Shown: positions 28,091-37,375 of the stretch, in pieces
How the letters are laid out: each line of letters starts with the position of its first letter
How positions within the stretch are numbered: position 1 is the stretch's first letter
DNA from: Planotetraspora sp. A-T 1434
Lineage (GTDB): Bacteria; Actinomycetota; Actinomycetes; Streptosporangiales; Streptosporangiaceae
Assembly: GCF_025420585.1 (NCBI RefSeq)
Contig: NZ_JAOEGB010000004.1
Location: forward strand, 1-64,000
DNA length: 64,000 nucleotides
Reading direction: 5' to 3'
Notes under the pieces: model-generated
What the model was told of the DNA's origin: nothing
The model's input: only the letters and a program-made list of their open reading frames with translations
Database searches by the model: none
Position numbers and translations under genes: made by a program

Positions 28091-29325
28091 CCGGTGGTAC
28101 GCAGCGCGTCGGTCGGAGACAGCGCCGCGGCGCGCATCGCGGGGTAGAGCCCGGCGAGGACTCCGGACACGATCGCCACGCCGAAGCCGCCGCCGATCGC
28201 GACGGGCGGGATCGCGATCCCCCAGTCCTGCGCCATGGCCATGCCCACGGTCACCCCCGAGCCGATCAGCACCCCGCCGAACCCGCCCAGCGCGGACAGC
28301 ACCAGCGACTCGGTGAGGAACTGGGCGGCGATGTGCACCCGGGTGGCGCCCAGAGTGCGGCGCAGCCCGATCTCCGCCCGGCGTTCCAGCACGGAGATCA
28401 CCATGACGTTGGCAATGCCGATGGCGCCGACCAGCAGCGCGATCGCGCCCAGCCCGAGGAACAGCGCGCCGGAGGACTGCTTGACCGCGATCTGCGCGGT
28501 CAGCGCGTCGGACGGCCGGCTCGCCTTGACCTGGAAGGAGTTGGCCGGGTTGGCCGTGTGGGCCAGCAGGTCGGCGACCTGCGTCACCTGGTCCGGGTCG
28601 GTACGCACGTAGATGCGGCTGGGCGCACCGTCGTAGCCGAGCAGGTCCTTGGCCGCGGCGAAGGAGATGAGCGCGGACCGGTCGACCTCGGGCGCCAGGG
28701 TGAACGGATCGAGGATGCCCGCGACCGTGAACCAGTGCCCGCCCAGCCACACCCGGGTGCCGGCGTCCAGCCGCACGATGCCCAGTTGCCTGGCCACGTC
28801 GTGGCCGAGCACGGTCACCGGCGCGTCCGCCACGGTGAGGAATCGCCCGAGCTTCAGCGACCCCTGGAGGGTGTCGAGGAGCGAGGCGTCCGTAGCGCGC
28901 ACGGCCAGGCCGCCGGTCTGACCGGTGGGAATCTGGTCGTTGCGGTAGACGCGAGCGGTGCTGATCTGCGCGGTGGGCGCGACCGCGAGGACCCCGGAGA
29001 TCCGCCGGAGCATCGGCGCGGCCGTGGCGGGCAGCGCGACCTCGGTGCCGCCCAGGTCGTCGCCGTTCACCACGGTCAGCAGGTTGGTGCCGAGCCGGTC
29101 GAGCTGCGCCAGCAGGTGGGACTCGCTGGAGTGGGTGACGCCGAGCACCGCGACCATCGAGGCGATGCCGATCGCGATGCCCAGCGCCGATAGCACCGCC
29201 CGGGTCCGGCGGGTGCGCAGGCCCAGCGTGCCTGTGGGGATCAGGTCGTACAGCCGGAGCCTGCTGCGCTTGATCTGCGGCCGGGTCCCGACCGCGTCCT
29301 TCTCGTCCTGCAGCACGTCGCTCAC
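28087..29325 (-). CDS. MacB-like FtsX-type ABC permease
   Basis: The product has 412 residues. After a short cytoplasmic start there is TM1 (RTRRTRAVLSALGIAIGIAS, with the hallmark ALGIxIGI), a periplasmic MacB-PCD-like domain (about 60-285), then three C-terminal TM helices typical of FtsX (GALFLGLGAIALLVGAIGIA; ALGGFGGVLIGSG; FGVAIVSGVLAGLYPAMRAA) and the closing AALSPTDALR. GTG 29325 is chosen because AGAGGATGG lies just upstream; an extension to 29385 would overlap the ATPase gene. MacB-type permeases export peptides or lipids by mechanotransmission. Confidence 0.88.
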   Translation of the reverse strand: MSDVLQDEKDAVGTRPQIKRSRLRLYDLIPTGTLGLRTRRTRAVLSALGIAIGIASMVAVLGVTHSSESHLLAQLDRLGTNLLTVVNGDDLGGTEVALPATAAPMLRRISGVLAVAPTAQISTARVYRNDQIPTGQTGGLAVRATDASLLDTLQGSLKLGRFLTVADAPVTVLGHDVARQLGIVRLDAGTRVWLGGHWFTVAGILDPFTLAPEVDRSALISFAAAKDLLGYDGAPSRIYVRTDPDQVTQVADLLAHTANPANSFQVKASRPSDALTAQIAVKQSSGALFLGLGAIALLVGAIGIANVMVISVLERRAEIGLRRTLGATRVHIAAQFLTESLVLSALGGFGGVLIGSGVTVGMAMAQDWGIAIPPVAIGGGFGVAIVSGVLAGLYPAMRAAALSPTDALRTTG

Positions 29326-29362
29326 TGGTGCACCATCCTCTCGCCGGCCGTCACGGGGCCGT

Positions 29363-30028
29363 TCATGACACCACCACTCCGTCACGTATCTCGATGAAGC
29401 GCTGGCAGGCGGCGGCGACGCGCTCCTCGTGGGTGACCACCACCAGGGTCGTCCCCTCCTCGTTCAGCTCGCGCATGATGGAGAGGATCTCGCCGCCCTT
29501 GGCCGAGTCGAGGTTGCCGGTCGGCTCGTCGGCGAACACGATGGCGGGGCGGCCCACCACCGCCCGCGCGATCGCCACCCGCTGCCGCTCGCCGCCCGAC
29601 AGCTTGGTCACCTTGTGGCGCATCCGGTGGGCCAGGCCGACCCGCTCCAGCGCCTCGACGGCCGCCGCGCGGCGCTGCCTGGCCGGGATGCCCCGGTACA
29701 GCAGGCCGGAGGCCACGTTCTCGACCGCCGTCAGCGCTTCGAGCAGGAAGAACTGCTGGAACACCACACCGACCCGCCAGGCGCGCAGCCCGGCGAGCTG
29801 CAGGTCGGTCAGCACCTCGACGCGCTGGCCGTCCAGGCGCACGGACCCGCTGGTGGGCCGGTCCAGCCCGGCCATCAGGTGCAGCAGGGTCGACTTGCCG
29901 GATCCCGAGGCGCCGCGGATCGCGATCATCTCGCCCGCCTCGACGGCGAGGTTCACCCCGCGCACCGACTCCACCGGCGGCTCGCCCGGGTAGACCTTGC
30001 GCACGTCACGCAGCTCAAGAACCGTCAC
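29363..30028 (-). CDS. MacB/LolD-type ABC ATPase
   Basis: The product has 221 residues. Walker A is GASGSGKST (about 40-48), the Q-loop is in VVFQQFFLLEALTAVEN, the signature is [14 protein letters not shown], Walker B is IVFADEPTGNLDS, and the H-loop is VVVTHEE. This is the standard LolD/MacB cytoplasmic ATPase. The GTG start at 30028 overlaps the end of the adaptor gene by 14 bp. It is the third gene of the four-gene minus-strand operon lipoprotein, adaptor, ATPase, permease. Confidence 0.93.
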   Translation of the reverse strand: MTVLELRDVRKVYPGEPPVESVRGVNLAVEAGEMIAIRGASGSGKSTLLHLMAGLDRPTSGSVRLDGQRVEVLTDLQLAGLRAWRVGVVFQQFFLLEALTAVENVASGLLYRGIPARQRRAAAVEALERVGLAHRMRHKVTKLSGGERQRVAIARAVVGRPAIVFADEPTGNLDSAKGGEILSIMRELNEEGTTLVVVTHEERVAAACQRFIEIRDGVVVS

Positions 30029-31235
30029 CGGGCACCTCCACCAGCATGCCGGGCCGAAGATCGCCGGTCACCTCGGCCATGCCGGTGCTCTCGTCGAACA
30101 GCCCGGTCTCGACCGGCACCCGCCGCCGGCCGCCGCCCTCCACCACGACCACCTCGTAGGTGCCGAGCGGCCGGGCGAGCAGCGCCGTCATCGGCACCGC
30201 GATCACGTTCTTGTGCTGCTGGGTGACGATCGAGACCTGGACCTGCGCCTGGTCCAGGAACCCGCGGACCTTGCCGGTCAGCTCGATTGTCACCGGCGCC
30301 ACCGATTTCGCCGCGGCTCCGCTCTCGGTCGCATCGGTGGTGTCGCCGTCGACGGCCACCGCGCCGATGATCCTGATGCGGCCCTTGCGCGTCTTGCCGT
30401 CCGGCAGCGTGACCACGACCTTGTCGCCGACGCGGATCTGCGGCAGCTCGGCCGGGGACAGCTGGACCAGCACCGCGGGCGCCTGGCCGGTGCCGTGGAA
30501 GATGAGCTGGCCGGGCGCCACGACGCCGCCGACCTTGGTGTCCCAGCCGCCGATCCTGATCGCGGCCGGGGCGAAGACGACCTGGCCCAGCGGCACCTGG
30601 CCGGTGACCTTGAGCTTGGCCGCCTTCTGCCAGCGGCGGACGGCGTAGTAGGTCGAGTAGGAGAAGTGCTTGTCGACCGTCAGGTCCTTGCCGTAGCCGA
30701 GCGCCTTGAGGTTGCGTTCCAGCTGGAGGACGTCCAGCCCGTTCGAGACGCCCACCTTCAGGTCGCGCCAGGCGGGGCGGTCGCCGTACAGCAGCGGGAC
30801 GCGCACGCCGTCGAGCTCGTAGGCGGCCTTGCCCCGCTTGACGGTCCTGCCGACCGCCGGCAGCCAGGTGACCACGCCCGCGCGGCTGATGATGACGTTG
30901 TACGCGCCGGCGTACCCCAGAGTGCCGTTCACCAGCCGCCGCTCGGCCACGTCGGCCTGCTGGACCTTGGCGGTGGCCAGCGCCAGCCCGGCCGTGGGCG
31001 AGGGCGTCGGCTGGGCGTTTCCGGTCGTGGTGACCTGGAACACGGCCCATCCGGCGCCGCCCGTCACGGCCAGGGCCAGCACCGTCATGAGCACGGTACG
31101 GCCGCGCCTGCCGCCCGTCCGGCGCTCCGGCGTCGTGCTCATCCGCGCGGGCGTCTCGTCCACCGGCATCTCCTGCCGTCGATCTTCCTGGTGCCTCCCG
31201 GAGTTCTGCGTCTCCTGGTCGATGCGCCCGTGCAC
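30015..31235 (-). CDS. HlyD/MacA-like adaptor protein with peptidoglycan-binding-like segment
   Basis: The product has 406 residues from the GTG at 31235. One TM helix (VLMTVLALAVTGGAGWAVFQ) is followed by an extracytoplasmic domain with paired barrel-sandwich segments. A PG_binding_1-like insert (DVLQLERNLKALGYGKDLTV then YYAVRRWQKAAKLKVTG) replaces the coiled-coil hairpin of Gram-negative MacA, as in many actinobacterial efflux adaptors. The start choice rests on GGTGAGG overlapping the upstream stop; ATGs at 31169 and 31142 are alternatives. It couples the ATPase/permease pair to the cell wall (inferred). Confidence 0.88.
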   Translation of the reverse strand: MHGRIDQETQNSGRHQEDRRQEMPVDETPARMSTTPERRTGGRRGRTVLMTVLALAVTGGAGWAVFQVTTTGNAQPTPSPTAGLALATAKVQQADVAERRLVNGTLGYAGAYNVIISRAGVVTWLPAVGRTVKRGKAAYELDGVRVPLLYGDRPAWRDLKVGVSNGLDVLQLERNLKALGYGKDLTVDKHFSYSTYYAVRRWQKAAKLKVTGQVPLGQVVFAPAAIRIGGWDTKVGGVVAPGQLIFHGTGQAPAVLVQLSPAELPQIRVGDKVVVTLPDGKTRKGRIRIIGAVAVDGDTTDATESGAAAKSVAPVTIELTGKVRGFLDQAQVQVSIVTQQHKNVIAVPMTALLARPLGTYEVVVVEGGGRRRVPVETGLFDESTGMAEVTGDLRPGMLVEVPGDGS

Positions 31236-31242
31236 GCGAACC

Positions 31243-31773
31243 TCACCCCTTGCTCGTGACCGTCAGACCGCCCGGGGGCAGCTGCGGCTTGCAGGCGTCG
31301 AACTGCGTCTGGTACAGGTCCTTGCCCGACGGGCCGCCCAGCCGGGAGGGCAGGGTGAAGCTGCCGTCGGTGTTCGGGTCGGGCCAGTCCGAGATGCCCT
31401 TCTGACGCATGCACTGCGCCCATGCCCGCCATTTCGTCATATCGGCCGCGGTCACCGGCTTGCCCTCCGGCCCCTGGTAGGCCGGGATCTTGTCGAGGAT
31501 CGACTTGCACGCGGACTGGGCCGCGGCCGGCGGCGCCGTCGTGCCGGGCGCCAGCCGCCACTGCCCGTTGCTGTCCTGCACCGGGTCGGGGAAGTTCGGC
31601 TCGCCGTTCTTGCGGATGCACTCCGCCAGCTGGCGGTACTGCGCCGCGACGTCATCCGGGCTTCCGGAAGCCGCCGGCGCGTCGGGCTTGCCGCACGCCG
31701 TCAGCCCGAAAGCCAACACGCCCGTCGCCGCCATCGCGACCGTTATTCGCAGGACCTTCTTGGAAGGGATCAT
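31243..31773 (-). CDS. Secreted lipoprotein of the MacAB-like operon
   Basis: The product has 176 residues. The signal peptide ends in the lipobox LTAC (Cys about 27), giving a membrane-anchored lipoprotein. The mature part contains two similar halves with AECIRKNGEPNFPDPV and AQCMRQKGISDWPDPN, each carrying a CxRxxGxxxxPDP-type motif, plus a final Cys in FDACKPQLPPGG; the internal duplication is visible directly. GGAGGAAGG upstream of ATG 31773 is a strong ribosome binding site. Its stop lies 8 bp from the adaptor start. Function unknown; probably a substrate-capturing or sensing partner of the exporter. Confidence 0.88.
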   Translation of the reverse strand: MIPSKKVLRITVAMAATGVLAFGLTACGKPDAPAASGSPDDVAAQYRQLAECIRKNGEPNFPDPVQDSNGQWRLAPGTTAPPAAAQSACKSILDKIPAYQGPEGKPVTAADMTKWRAWAQCMRQKGISDWPDPNTDGSFTLPSRLGGPSGKDLYQTQFDACKPQLPPGGLTVTSKG

Positions 31774-31861
31774 GTCTTTACCTTCCTCCCCGGGCACCCG
31801 TCCCGGCCTCCGCCAAATGTTGCCAACCCATCCCCTTCCTTTGGGGGGTAGGCCCTCCGGA

Positions 31862-32659
31862 TCAGGCTCCGGCGAAGACGATGCGGCGGCCTTCGGCGCT
31901 CGCGTCGGCGGCGGGCAGCACGTGGGCGCGGTAGCCGCGCTCGCGCAGCGCCCGCAGGACGATCTCGAGGCGGCCCTCGGTGGCGGTGCCGGGCTCGTCG
32001 TGGACCTCCACCGCGAGGTGGCGGATGAGCGGCCAGTGCCGGTCGTCGATGCCGTCCAGCACCTCGATCTCCGACCGCTGTACGTCGATCTCGAGGAGGT
32101 CGACGTGGGGCAGTGCCAGTTCCGCGATGACGGTGGACAACCTGCGGAGGGGGCAGGGGTAGGGCACCTCCCGGAAATGGTGCGCCAGCATCTCGTTCAG
32201 CAGGTCGGCGTCCTCTCCCAGCGCCCCGCCGTGCTCCCGCACCACCAGCTCCCTGACGAACGCCCGGTCCAGGTCGGTGGAGGCGTGGGCGCGCTGGGCC
32301 GACATGATGGAGTAGCCCGGGTAGAAGACGAACTCGGTCTCGCCGTCGTGGTCGGACAGCCCGTGCGGATAGGCCCCGCCGGCCACCTCGTGCCGCCGTA
32401 GATTCCTGGTGAGCGCCTCGAGCACGGGAGGCATCGGCTCGAAGGCGTACACCTGGGCGGGGCACATCGCCTTGACGAAGAGCGCGAACATCCCGATGTT
32501 CGCGCCCACGTCGCGGACCACCGCGTCCTGTGGCAGCGTCGTTCCCGCAGGCAGGTAGGACCGCTGCGTGAAGATGTCCGTGTAGAGATACCGCGTCTCG
32601 TGCGGGTTGATGCCTTCGACCTGCGGGAGGTCGAAGTCCCCGCCAGTGCCCTTGGTCAC
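31862..32659 (-). CDS. FkbM-family SAM-dependent methyltransferase
   Basis: The product has 265 residues. The SAM motif is VVRDVGANIGMFALFVKAMC (glycine-rich loop D-G-A-N-I-G), then AFEPMPPVLEALTRNLRRH. The FkbM-typical VDLLEIDVQRSEIEVLDGI lies near residue 185 (usually K rather than R before the acidic pair), followed by AVEVHDEPG. FkbM enzymes O-methylate sugars, polyketides or lipids. GTG start at 32659 with GGAG about ten bases upstream. It stands alone between the exporter operon and a broken XRE gene; substrate not predictable. Confidence 0.9.
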   Translation of the reverse strand: MTKGTGGDFDLPQVEGINPHETRYLYTDIFTQRSYLPAGTTLPQDAVVRDVGANIGMFALFVKAMCPAQVYAFEPMPPVLEALTRNLRRHEVAGGAYPHGLSDHDGETEFVFYPGYSIMSAQRAHASTDLDRAFVRELVVREHGGALGEDADLLNEMLAHHFREVPYPCPLRRLSTVIAELALPHVDLLEIDVQRSEIEVLDGIDDRHWPLIRHLAVEVHDEPGTATEGRLEIVLRALRERGYRAHVLPAADASAEGRRIVFAGA

Positions 32660-32735
32660 CGGATCACGCTCCGTCCCTGTACCGCTTCAAAAGTCATCGC
32701 ACGCGCTTGACCTGCGGGTCGACCTGAGCTGCGGC

Positions 32736-32876
32736 CTAGCGGGCCAGGGTGTCATGACCGGAGATCTTGCCCTGCTCGATCTGGGAGATGCGCCCCTTGG
32801 TGACCCCCATGCGCTCAGCCACCTGCTGCTGAGTCAGGCCACGGCTGCGGCGGATCTCGACCGGGCAGGTTCCCAT
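32736..32876 (-). pseudogene. XRE-type helix-turn-helix protein cut by a nonsense codon
   Basis: The translation from ATG 32876 is MGTCPVEIRRSRGLTQQQVA, then ERMGVTKGRISQIEQGKISG and HDTLAR followed by TAG. This is a canonical XRE HTH whose normal continuation is (A)RYxAALGG; here Tyr is replaced by a stop, and the following codons still read AAA before diverging. The remaining 46 residues could still bind DNA weakly, but the gene looks inactivated. Confidence 0.65.
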
Positions 32877-32905
32877 CTCGACGGTGCGGTGGGAGAAAGG
32901 GCTCG

Positions 32906-33025
32906 CTTGACGGGGCCTTGACGCCCCTGGCCCCGAGGGCCGCACGCCCCGGCCGCGCGGGCCTGGTGAGGCGCGCGCACGGCCGCGAATGGCAAGCCCG
33001 TGTCAAGCCGGTCTCGCGATGCTGT
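32906..33025 (+). promoter_or_regulatory. SARP-type promoter of the SGNH/transglycosylase-like gene
   Basis: CTTGAC occurs at 32906 and 32917 (11-bp period). GGCAAG at 32991 and GTCAAG at 33002 form a second pair (11-bp period). Exactly 8 bp after TGTCAAG (33001-33007) comes GCGATGCT (33016-33023). The same arrangement occurs upstream of the gene at 37376-37786. Direct heptad repeats with 11-bp period placed 8 bp before the -10 are the known signature of SARP activators. Confidence 0.7.
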
Positions 33026-33121
33026 CGGAGACCTTATAGGCCGGCGTCGCCCGGCGTGACGGTTTCGGCCTTCGGTTCTCCTCTCCCCTTGTCTCCCCGT
33101 CATACCGACCCCTGGAGCGTT

Positions 33122-36100
33122 ATGAGACACCACCGGCGACGGCTGCTGCTTCTCGGCGCCACGATCGCCGCCTGTCTGTCCGTACTGACCACCCCCGCGA
33201 ACATCGCACTGGCCGCCCCCGCGCCCACCGCCCCGGCCGGCTCCGCCGCCCCGGGGTCCGCCCAGCCGCCTGCGGACCGGCCGGAACACCTCGACCGATC
33301 GTCCGTCCAGCCGGCCCAGCGTGACCGCGTGCTCGGCGCGAACTGGCGGAAGTCCACTGATGTCGCCGTCACCACGGCCGGCGACGCGACCGGGTTCCAC
33401 GTGCTCACGGCGACGGCCGGAACGGGCTACCAGTGGCGGACCGTCGCCACGCTCAGCGAGCCCGGCATGGACACCGACCAGTGGATCGGCAACGCCTGCC
33501 TGACCGGATCCGGCAAGAAGATCGTGGCCGTCTACGCGCCGCGCCACTTCACCAACCGGTCCTGGCTGTTCAGCCGGGGCGCGTTCGCCGCGATCATCGA
33601 CGCCGAGACCGGCGCGGTCACCAAGCTCAAGGACCAGGTGACTCTCGCCTACTTCAACCCGGGCTGCGGCGCCGGTGACACGGTCGCGCTCACGCAGGGC
33701 GTCAGCGAGCAGCGCGACACCACGCGCCTGCTCATGGTGGACACCGCCACCAAGCGCGTGACCCGGGCCGTCGTGGCCTCCGGCCAGGTCACCTCGGCCG
33801 TCCCCGTGGGAGACACGCTGGTGGCGGCGCATGGGCCGCGGCTCGTGGAGGTGCGGACCGGCGGCGAGCTGAAGCAGCTCGCGGACACGGGCTCGGTGCC
33901 CTTCGACCTCCGCGCGACCGCCGACGGCGGCGTGGCCTTCGCGGCGCGCGACGGCGCGACCGTGACGATCCGGCAGTACCTGCGCGGGGAGACCCGGGAG
34001 CTGGCGTCGGGTCCCCTGGGCGAGCTGGCGGTGCACGCCGGCGCGAACGGCCGCGTCTTCCTCGTGGGCAAGACCGAGCGGCGCGGCGCCCTGCCCCAGG
34101 CCGTGTCGGTGCTGGACGCGCCGGCGACGGCCGACGTGTCCTCGGAGGGCGGTCTGGCGATCACGGCGGCGGCGCGGCGAGGACTGCGCGCCGGACCCGG
34201 CGCCCCATCCGCCGGGCGGCCGGACCCCGCCGCCTCCCATGGCGACGACAAGCGCGGCGTCAGCCCTGACATGCCGGACGGGGAGCCCGTCGACATCACC
34301 GCGCGGGTCGTCGCGACGAAGGCGGACGTCGGCTTCGAGGTGCAGCCCGGCGCGGACCTCGCCCCCGACGCCTCCTCGGGACGTGTGGCCAACCCCCGGC
34401 TGGCGCTGACCTCCAAGACGGCGGGCGCCGCCGTGACCGCGGCCGTCACCGGGACCGTCGACCAGGGCTACACCTGCGCCGTCCCACGCAACGACCCGGC
34501 GATCCAGGTGTACCAGCCGCACTGGCGCCAGGTGGAGTGGGCGGTGGACCAGCTCGTCTTCAAGAACCGGCTGCAGGTGACGCGCCCGAACAACTGGAAG
34601 GGCTCGGGGCTGCCCGGGTGGAACCCGCAGACCGAGTTCCCCGCCCCGGACCTGCAGGGAGGCGGCCGCATCCCTGTGTCGATCATGTTCGGCATCCTCG
34701 CGCAGGAGTCCAACCTCTGGCAGGCCCAGCGGAGTGTGCAGGAGGGCGAGACCGGCAACCCGCTCGTCGGCAACTACTACGGCGTGAACATCTACGACAG
34801 CGACCCCACCAACGACTGGGCGGTCGACTTCTCCAAGGCCGACTGCGGGTACGGCATCTCCCAGCAGACCGACAACATGAGAAAGGGTGCCCCCGGGTGG
34901 GACGCCAACAAGCAGAAGCGGGTGGCCCTCGACTACGTCACCAACATCGCCGCGGGGATGTCCACCCTGGCGAGCAAGTGGAACCAGATCTGGACCGACA
35001 CCAACGGGATGGCGAAGATCAACGACGGTGACCCGTCGAAGATCGAGAACTGGTATCTCGCCGCCTGGGCGTACAACTCGGGCTGGCACGTCAAGGCCGA
35101 CGCGTGGGGACGGGACGCCAACAACCAGCCGAACAACGGCGCGTGGGGTGTGGGCTGGCTTAACAACCCCGCCAACCCCGCGTACCGGCAGGACCGGCAC
35201 CCGTTCCTGGACGGAAACAGCTACGCCGACGCCGCGCACCCGCAGGACTGGCCCTACCAGGAGAAGGTGCTGGGCTGGGCGGCGTGGCCGATCGCCAAGA
35301 CCTACCTGGACCCCGCCACGAACAAGCTCGTCACGGAGGGCGGGTACAACTACGCCTGGTGGACCGCCGTCAGCGACCGCACCAAGGTCGTGCCCACCGT
35401 CCTCAACACGTCGTTCGTGGACGTCAACGCCTTCTGCGTGCCGGCTTCCGCGGGACCCGACAACAACGAATGCCAGCCGCCCTCGAACAACAGGCCAGGC
35501 ACGTGCCAGCGGGCGGACTCCAAGTGCTGGTGGCACCTGCCCAAGACGTGGAAGACCTGCCCGTCGGCGTGCGGCAACGAGGCGTCACTGCGGTACGACT
35601 CGACCTGGGCCGGAACGGAACGCGTCGAGCCCACCGACCAGTGGACGCCGTGCCTGACGCCGGGACTCCCACCGGTCACCGGGGACACGACGAAGGTCCT
35701 GATCGTCGACGACGTCACCGTCCCGGCGATCCGCGGCGGCTGCGACAACTCCGGGTGGACCAACCACGGCACGCTGACCTTCGAGTTCGCCCAGGACTCC
35801 GCCGGCAGGGTGCCCGCCAGGGCCGACTTCCAGCAGCTCGGCAACGGGTTCGGCGGCCATGAGTGGTTCGGGTACACGCGGACGTGGTCCAGGAACGGCG
35901 GCGTGATGCAGGTGACCGGCACCTGGAAGCCGGACCAGGCCATCAACGGGTGGGCCCGTGTCCTCGTCCACATTCCGAAACGGCGTGCGGAGACGCAGCA
36001 GGCTCCGTACACCGTCGACCTGGGCAACGGCGTCCAGGAGACCCGCTACCTCAACCAGAGCCGGGAGCAGAACCAGTGGTACAACCTGGGCGTCTTCCAG

Positions 36101-37210
36101 TTCGCCGGGACCCCGAAGGTGTCCCTGACGAACCTCAACCTGGAAGGCGACGGCACGGCGGCCATCTCCTGGGACGCGATCGCCTTCCAGGTGCTCGCGA
36201 AGCGACCCAAGCATTTCGTCGTCGCCATGGGTGACTCCATCACCTCAGGCGAAGGAGTCGGCAACTACTACCCCGAGACCGACTTCGAGTACCAGACCCC
36301 CAGGTGGAACGCCTGCCGGCGCAGCAAGGACGCCTGGATCAGGCAGACGGTCCTGCCGGGTGAGACCCAGACCATCGGCCAGCTCGCCGACTCCTTCGAC
36401 CCGAGGCTCGACTTCGCGTTCGTGGCCTGCTCCGGGGCCTGGACGCGGGACATGACCGTGGCGCAGTACGACTGGATGGATCAGCCGATCGGATCCTGGT
36501 CGGACTACCGGGGGAGCGCGGAGGGCAGGTTCCGGGAGGCTGCCCAGCTCAACAGCGGCTTCCTGAACAAGAACACGACGCTGGTCGCCCTGTCGGTCGG
36601 CGCCAACGACGCGAGGTGGTCCGACGTTATCGCGGAGTGCTACGCCCTCAACTGCAACGACGACGACGGTCACTTCGAGGCCGACATCCCCGCCGTGCTC
36701 AACTACCGGACGGTGTCGGGAGACCCGGCGAACGTCGCGAACATCCTCCAGCGGATCGAGACCCAGACGGACAACGGCAACGCGGCCCGCGGGAAGAAGG
36801 CAAAGATCGTGCTCATGGGCTATCCGGACGTGTTCGGCACCGCGCCGAACTGCGCGCACTTCGACGACTACGAGCGGGCGACCCTGCACGGGGTCGCCGA
36901 GTATCTCGTCAACGAGACGAAGGACACGATCCGGGTGCTGAGGGACGCCGGACTCGAGGTGTCCTACGCCGAGTCCCTCCCGGCGTTCACCGGGCACGGG
37001 GTGTGCGACAGCGACAGATGGATCAACCCCGTCATGTTCACCAAGACCGGCCCGGGCGACTTCGGTGACCTCTGGGACGGCTGCATCACCGACGGGCTGC
37101 GCTGCGCGAGCCGCAGCTCCATGCACCCCACCAAGAGAGGGGCGACGGAGTTCGCGACGGTGCTCGGCAACCACCTGCGCAGCTCCGGGGTGAACTACAC
37201 CGGCTGGTAG
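33122..37210 (+). CDS. Secreted SGNH hydrolase with transglycosylase-like and golvesin/Xly-type domains
   Basis: The product has 1362 residues. Signal peptide 1-32 (RRRLLLLGATIAACLSVLTT, then LAAP). Residues 45-430 are repeat-rich and propeller-like. A lysozyme-like transglycosylase region follows, with FGILAQESNLWQAQ (candidate catalytic Glu 529) and YGISQQTDNM. A Cys-rich linker is followed by a golvesin/xanthan-lyase-type beta domain (about 860-1020) and a C-terminal SGNH hydrolase with MGDSITSGEG (Ser about 1039), SVGANDARW and the catalytic HPTKRG (His about 1335). ATG 33122 begins the signal peptide. It probably acts on the cell wall or an extracellular polymer, combining glycan cleavage with deacylation (inferred). 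The SARP-type promoter lies 100 bp upstream. Confidence 0.88.
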   Translation: MRHHRRRLLLLGATIAACLSVLTTPANIALAAPAPTAPAGSAAPGSAQPPADRPEHLDRSSVQPAQRDRVLGANWRKSTDVAVTTAGDATGFHVLTATAGTGYQWRTVATLSEPGMDTDQWIGNACLTGSGKKIVAVYAPRHFTNRSWLFSRGAFAAIIDAETGAVTKLKDQVTLAYFNPGCGAGDTVALTQGVSEQRDTTRLLMVDTATKRVTRAVVASGQVTSAVPVGDTLVAAHGPRLVEVRTGGELKQLADTGSVPFDLRATADGGVAFAARDGATVTIRQYLRGETRELASGPLGELAVHAGANGRVFLVGKTERRGALPQAVSVLDAPATADVSSEGGLAITAAARRGLRAGPGAPSAGRPDPAASHGDDKRGVSPDMPDGEPVDITARVVATKADVGFEVQPGADLAPDASSGRVANPRLALTSKTAGAAVTAAVTGTVDQGYTCAVPRNDPAIQVYQPHWRQVEWAVDQLVFKNRLQVTRPNNWKGSGLPGWNPQTEFPAPDLQGGGRIPVSIMFGILAQESNLWQAQRSVQEGETGNPLVGNYYGVNIYDSDPTNDWAVDFSKADCGYGISQQTDNMRKGAPGWDANKQKRVALDYVTNIAAGMSTLASKWNQIWTDTNGMAKINDGDPSKIENWYLAAWAYNSGWHVKADAWGRDANNQPNNGAWGVGWLNNPANPAYRQDRHPFLDGNSYADAAHPQDWPYQEKVLGWAAWPIAKTYLDPATNKLVTEGGYNYAWWTAVSDRTKVVPTVLNTSFVDVNAFCVPASAGPDNNECQPPSNNRPGTCQRADSKCWWHLPKTWKTCPSACGNEASLRYDSTWAGTERVEPTDQWTPCLTPGLPPVTGDTTKVLIVDDVTVPAIRGGCDNSGWTNHGTLTFEFAQDSAGRVPARADFQQLGNGFGGHEWFGYTRTWSRNGGVMQVTGTWKPDQAINGWARVLVHIPKRRAETQQAPYTVDLGNGVQETRYLNQSREQNQWYNLGVFQFAGTPKVSLTNLNLEGDGTAAISWDAIAFQVLAKRPKHFVVAMGDSITSGEGVGNYYPETDFEYQTPRWNACRRSKDAWIRQTVLPGETQTIGQLADSFDPRLDFAFVACSGAWTRDMTVAQYDWMDQPIGSWSDYRGSAEGRFREAAQLNSGFLNKNTTLVALSVGANDARWSDVIAECYALNCNDDDGHFEADIPAVLNYRTVSGDPANVANILQRIETQTDNGNAARGKKAKIVLMGYPDVFGTAPNCAHFDDYERATLHGVAEYLVNETKDTIRVLRDAGLEVSYAESLPAFTGHGVCDSDRWINPVMFTKTGPGDFGDLWDGCITDGLRCASRSSMHPTKRGATEFATVLGNHLRSSGVNYTGW

Positions 37211-37223
37211 ACACAGGAGAAAC

Positions 37224-37264
37224 GGTGAGGCGGGGCACCTCGTCCGGAGGTGCCCCGCCTCACC
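37224..37264. terminator. Strong bidirectional-type hairpin terminator
   Basis: A perfect 17-bp stem (37224-37240 with 37248-37264), extendable by one more pair, lies 13 bp after the stop of the plus-strand gene and about 110 bp beyond the stop of the minus-strand gene ending at 37376. Confidence 0.85.
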
Positions 37265-37375
37265 ATGCCCCCGCCACGAGAGGCGGCGCCGTCCCGCCGC
37301 CTTCGTGATCGGCCCTGGACGGCGCCCGGACCGCGGGAAGCGGGTCGGACGCCGGCCGTCCTGCCGGGTCCAGGA

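Noticed and set aside
32834..35536. 900-codon minus-strand open frame opposite the SGNH gene
   Set aside because: Same shadow composition; it covers an intact plus-strand secreted protein.
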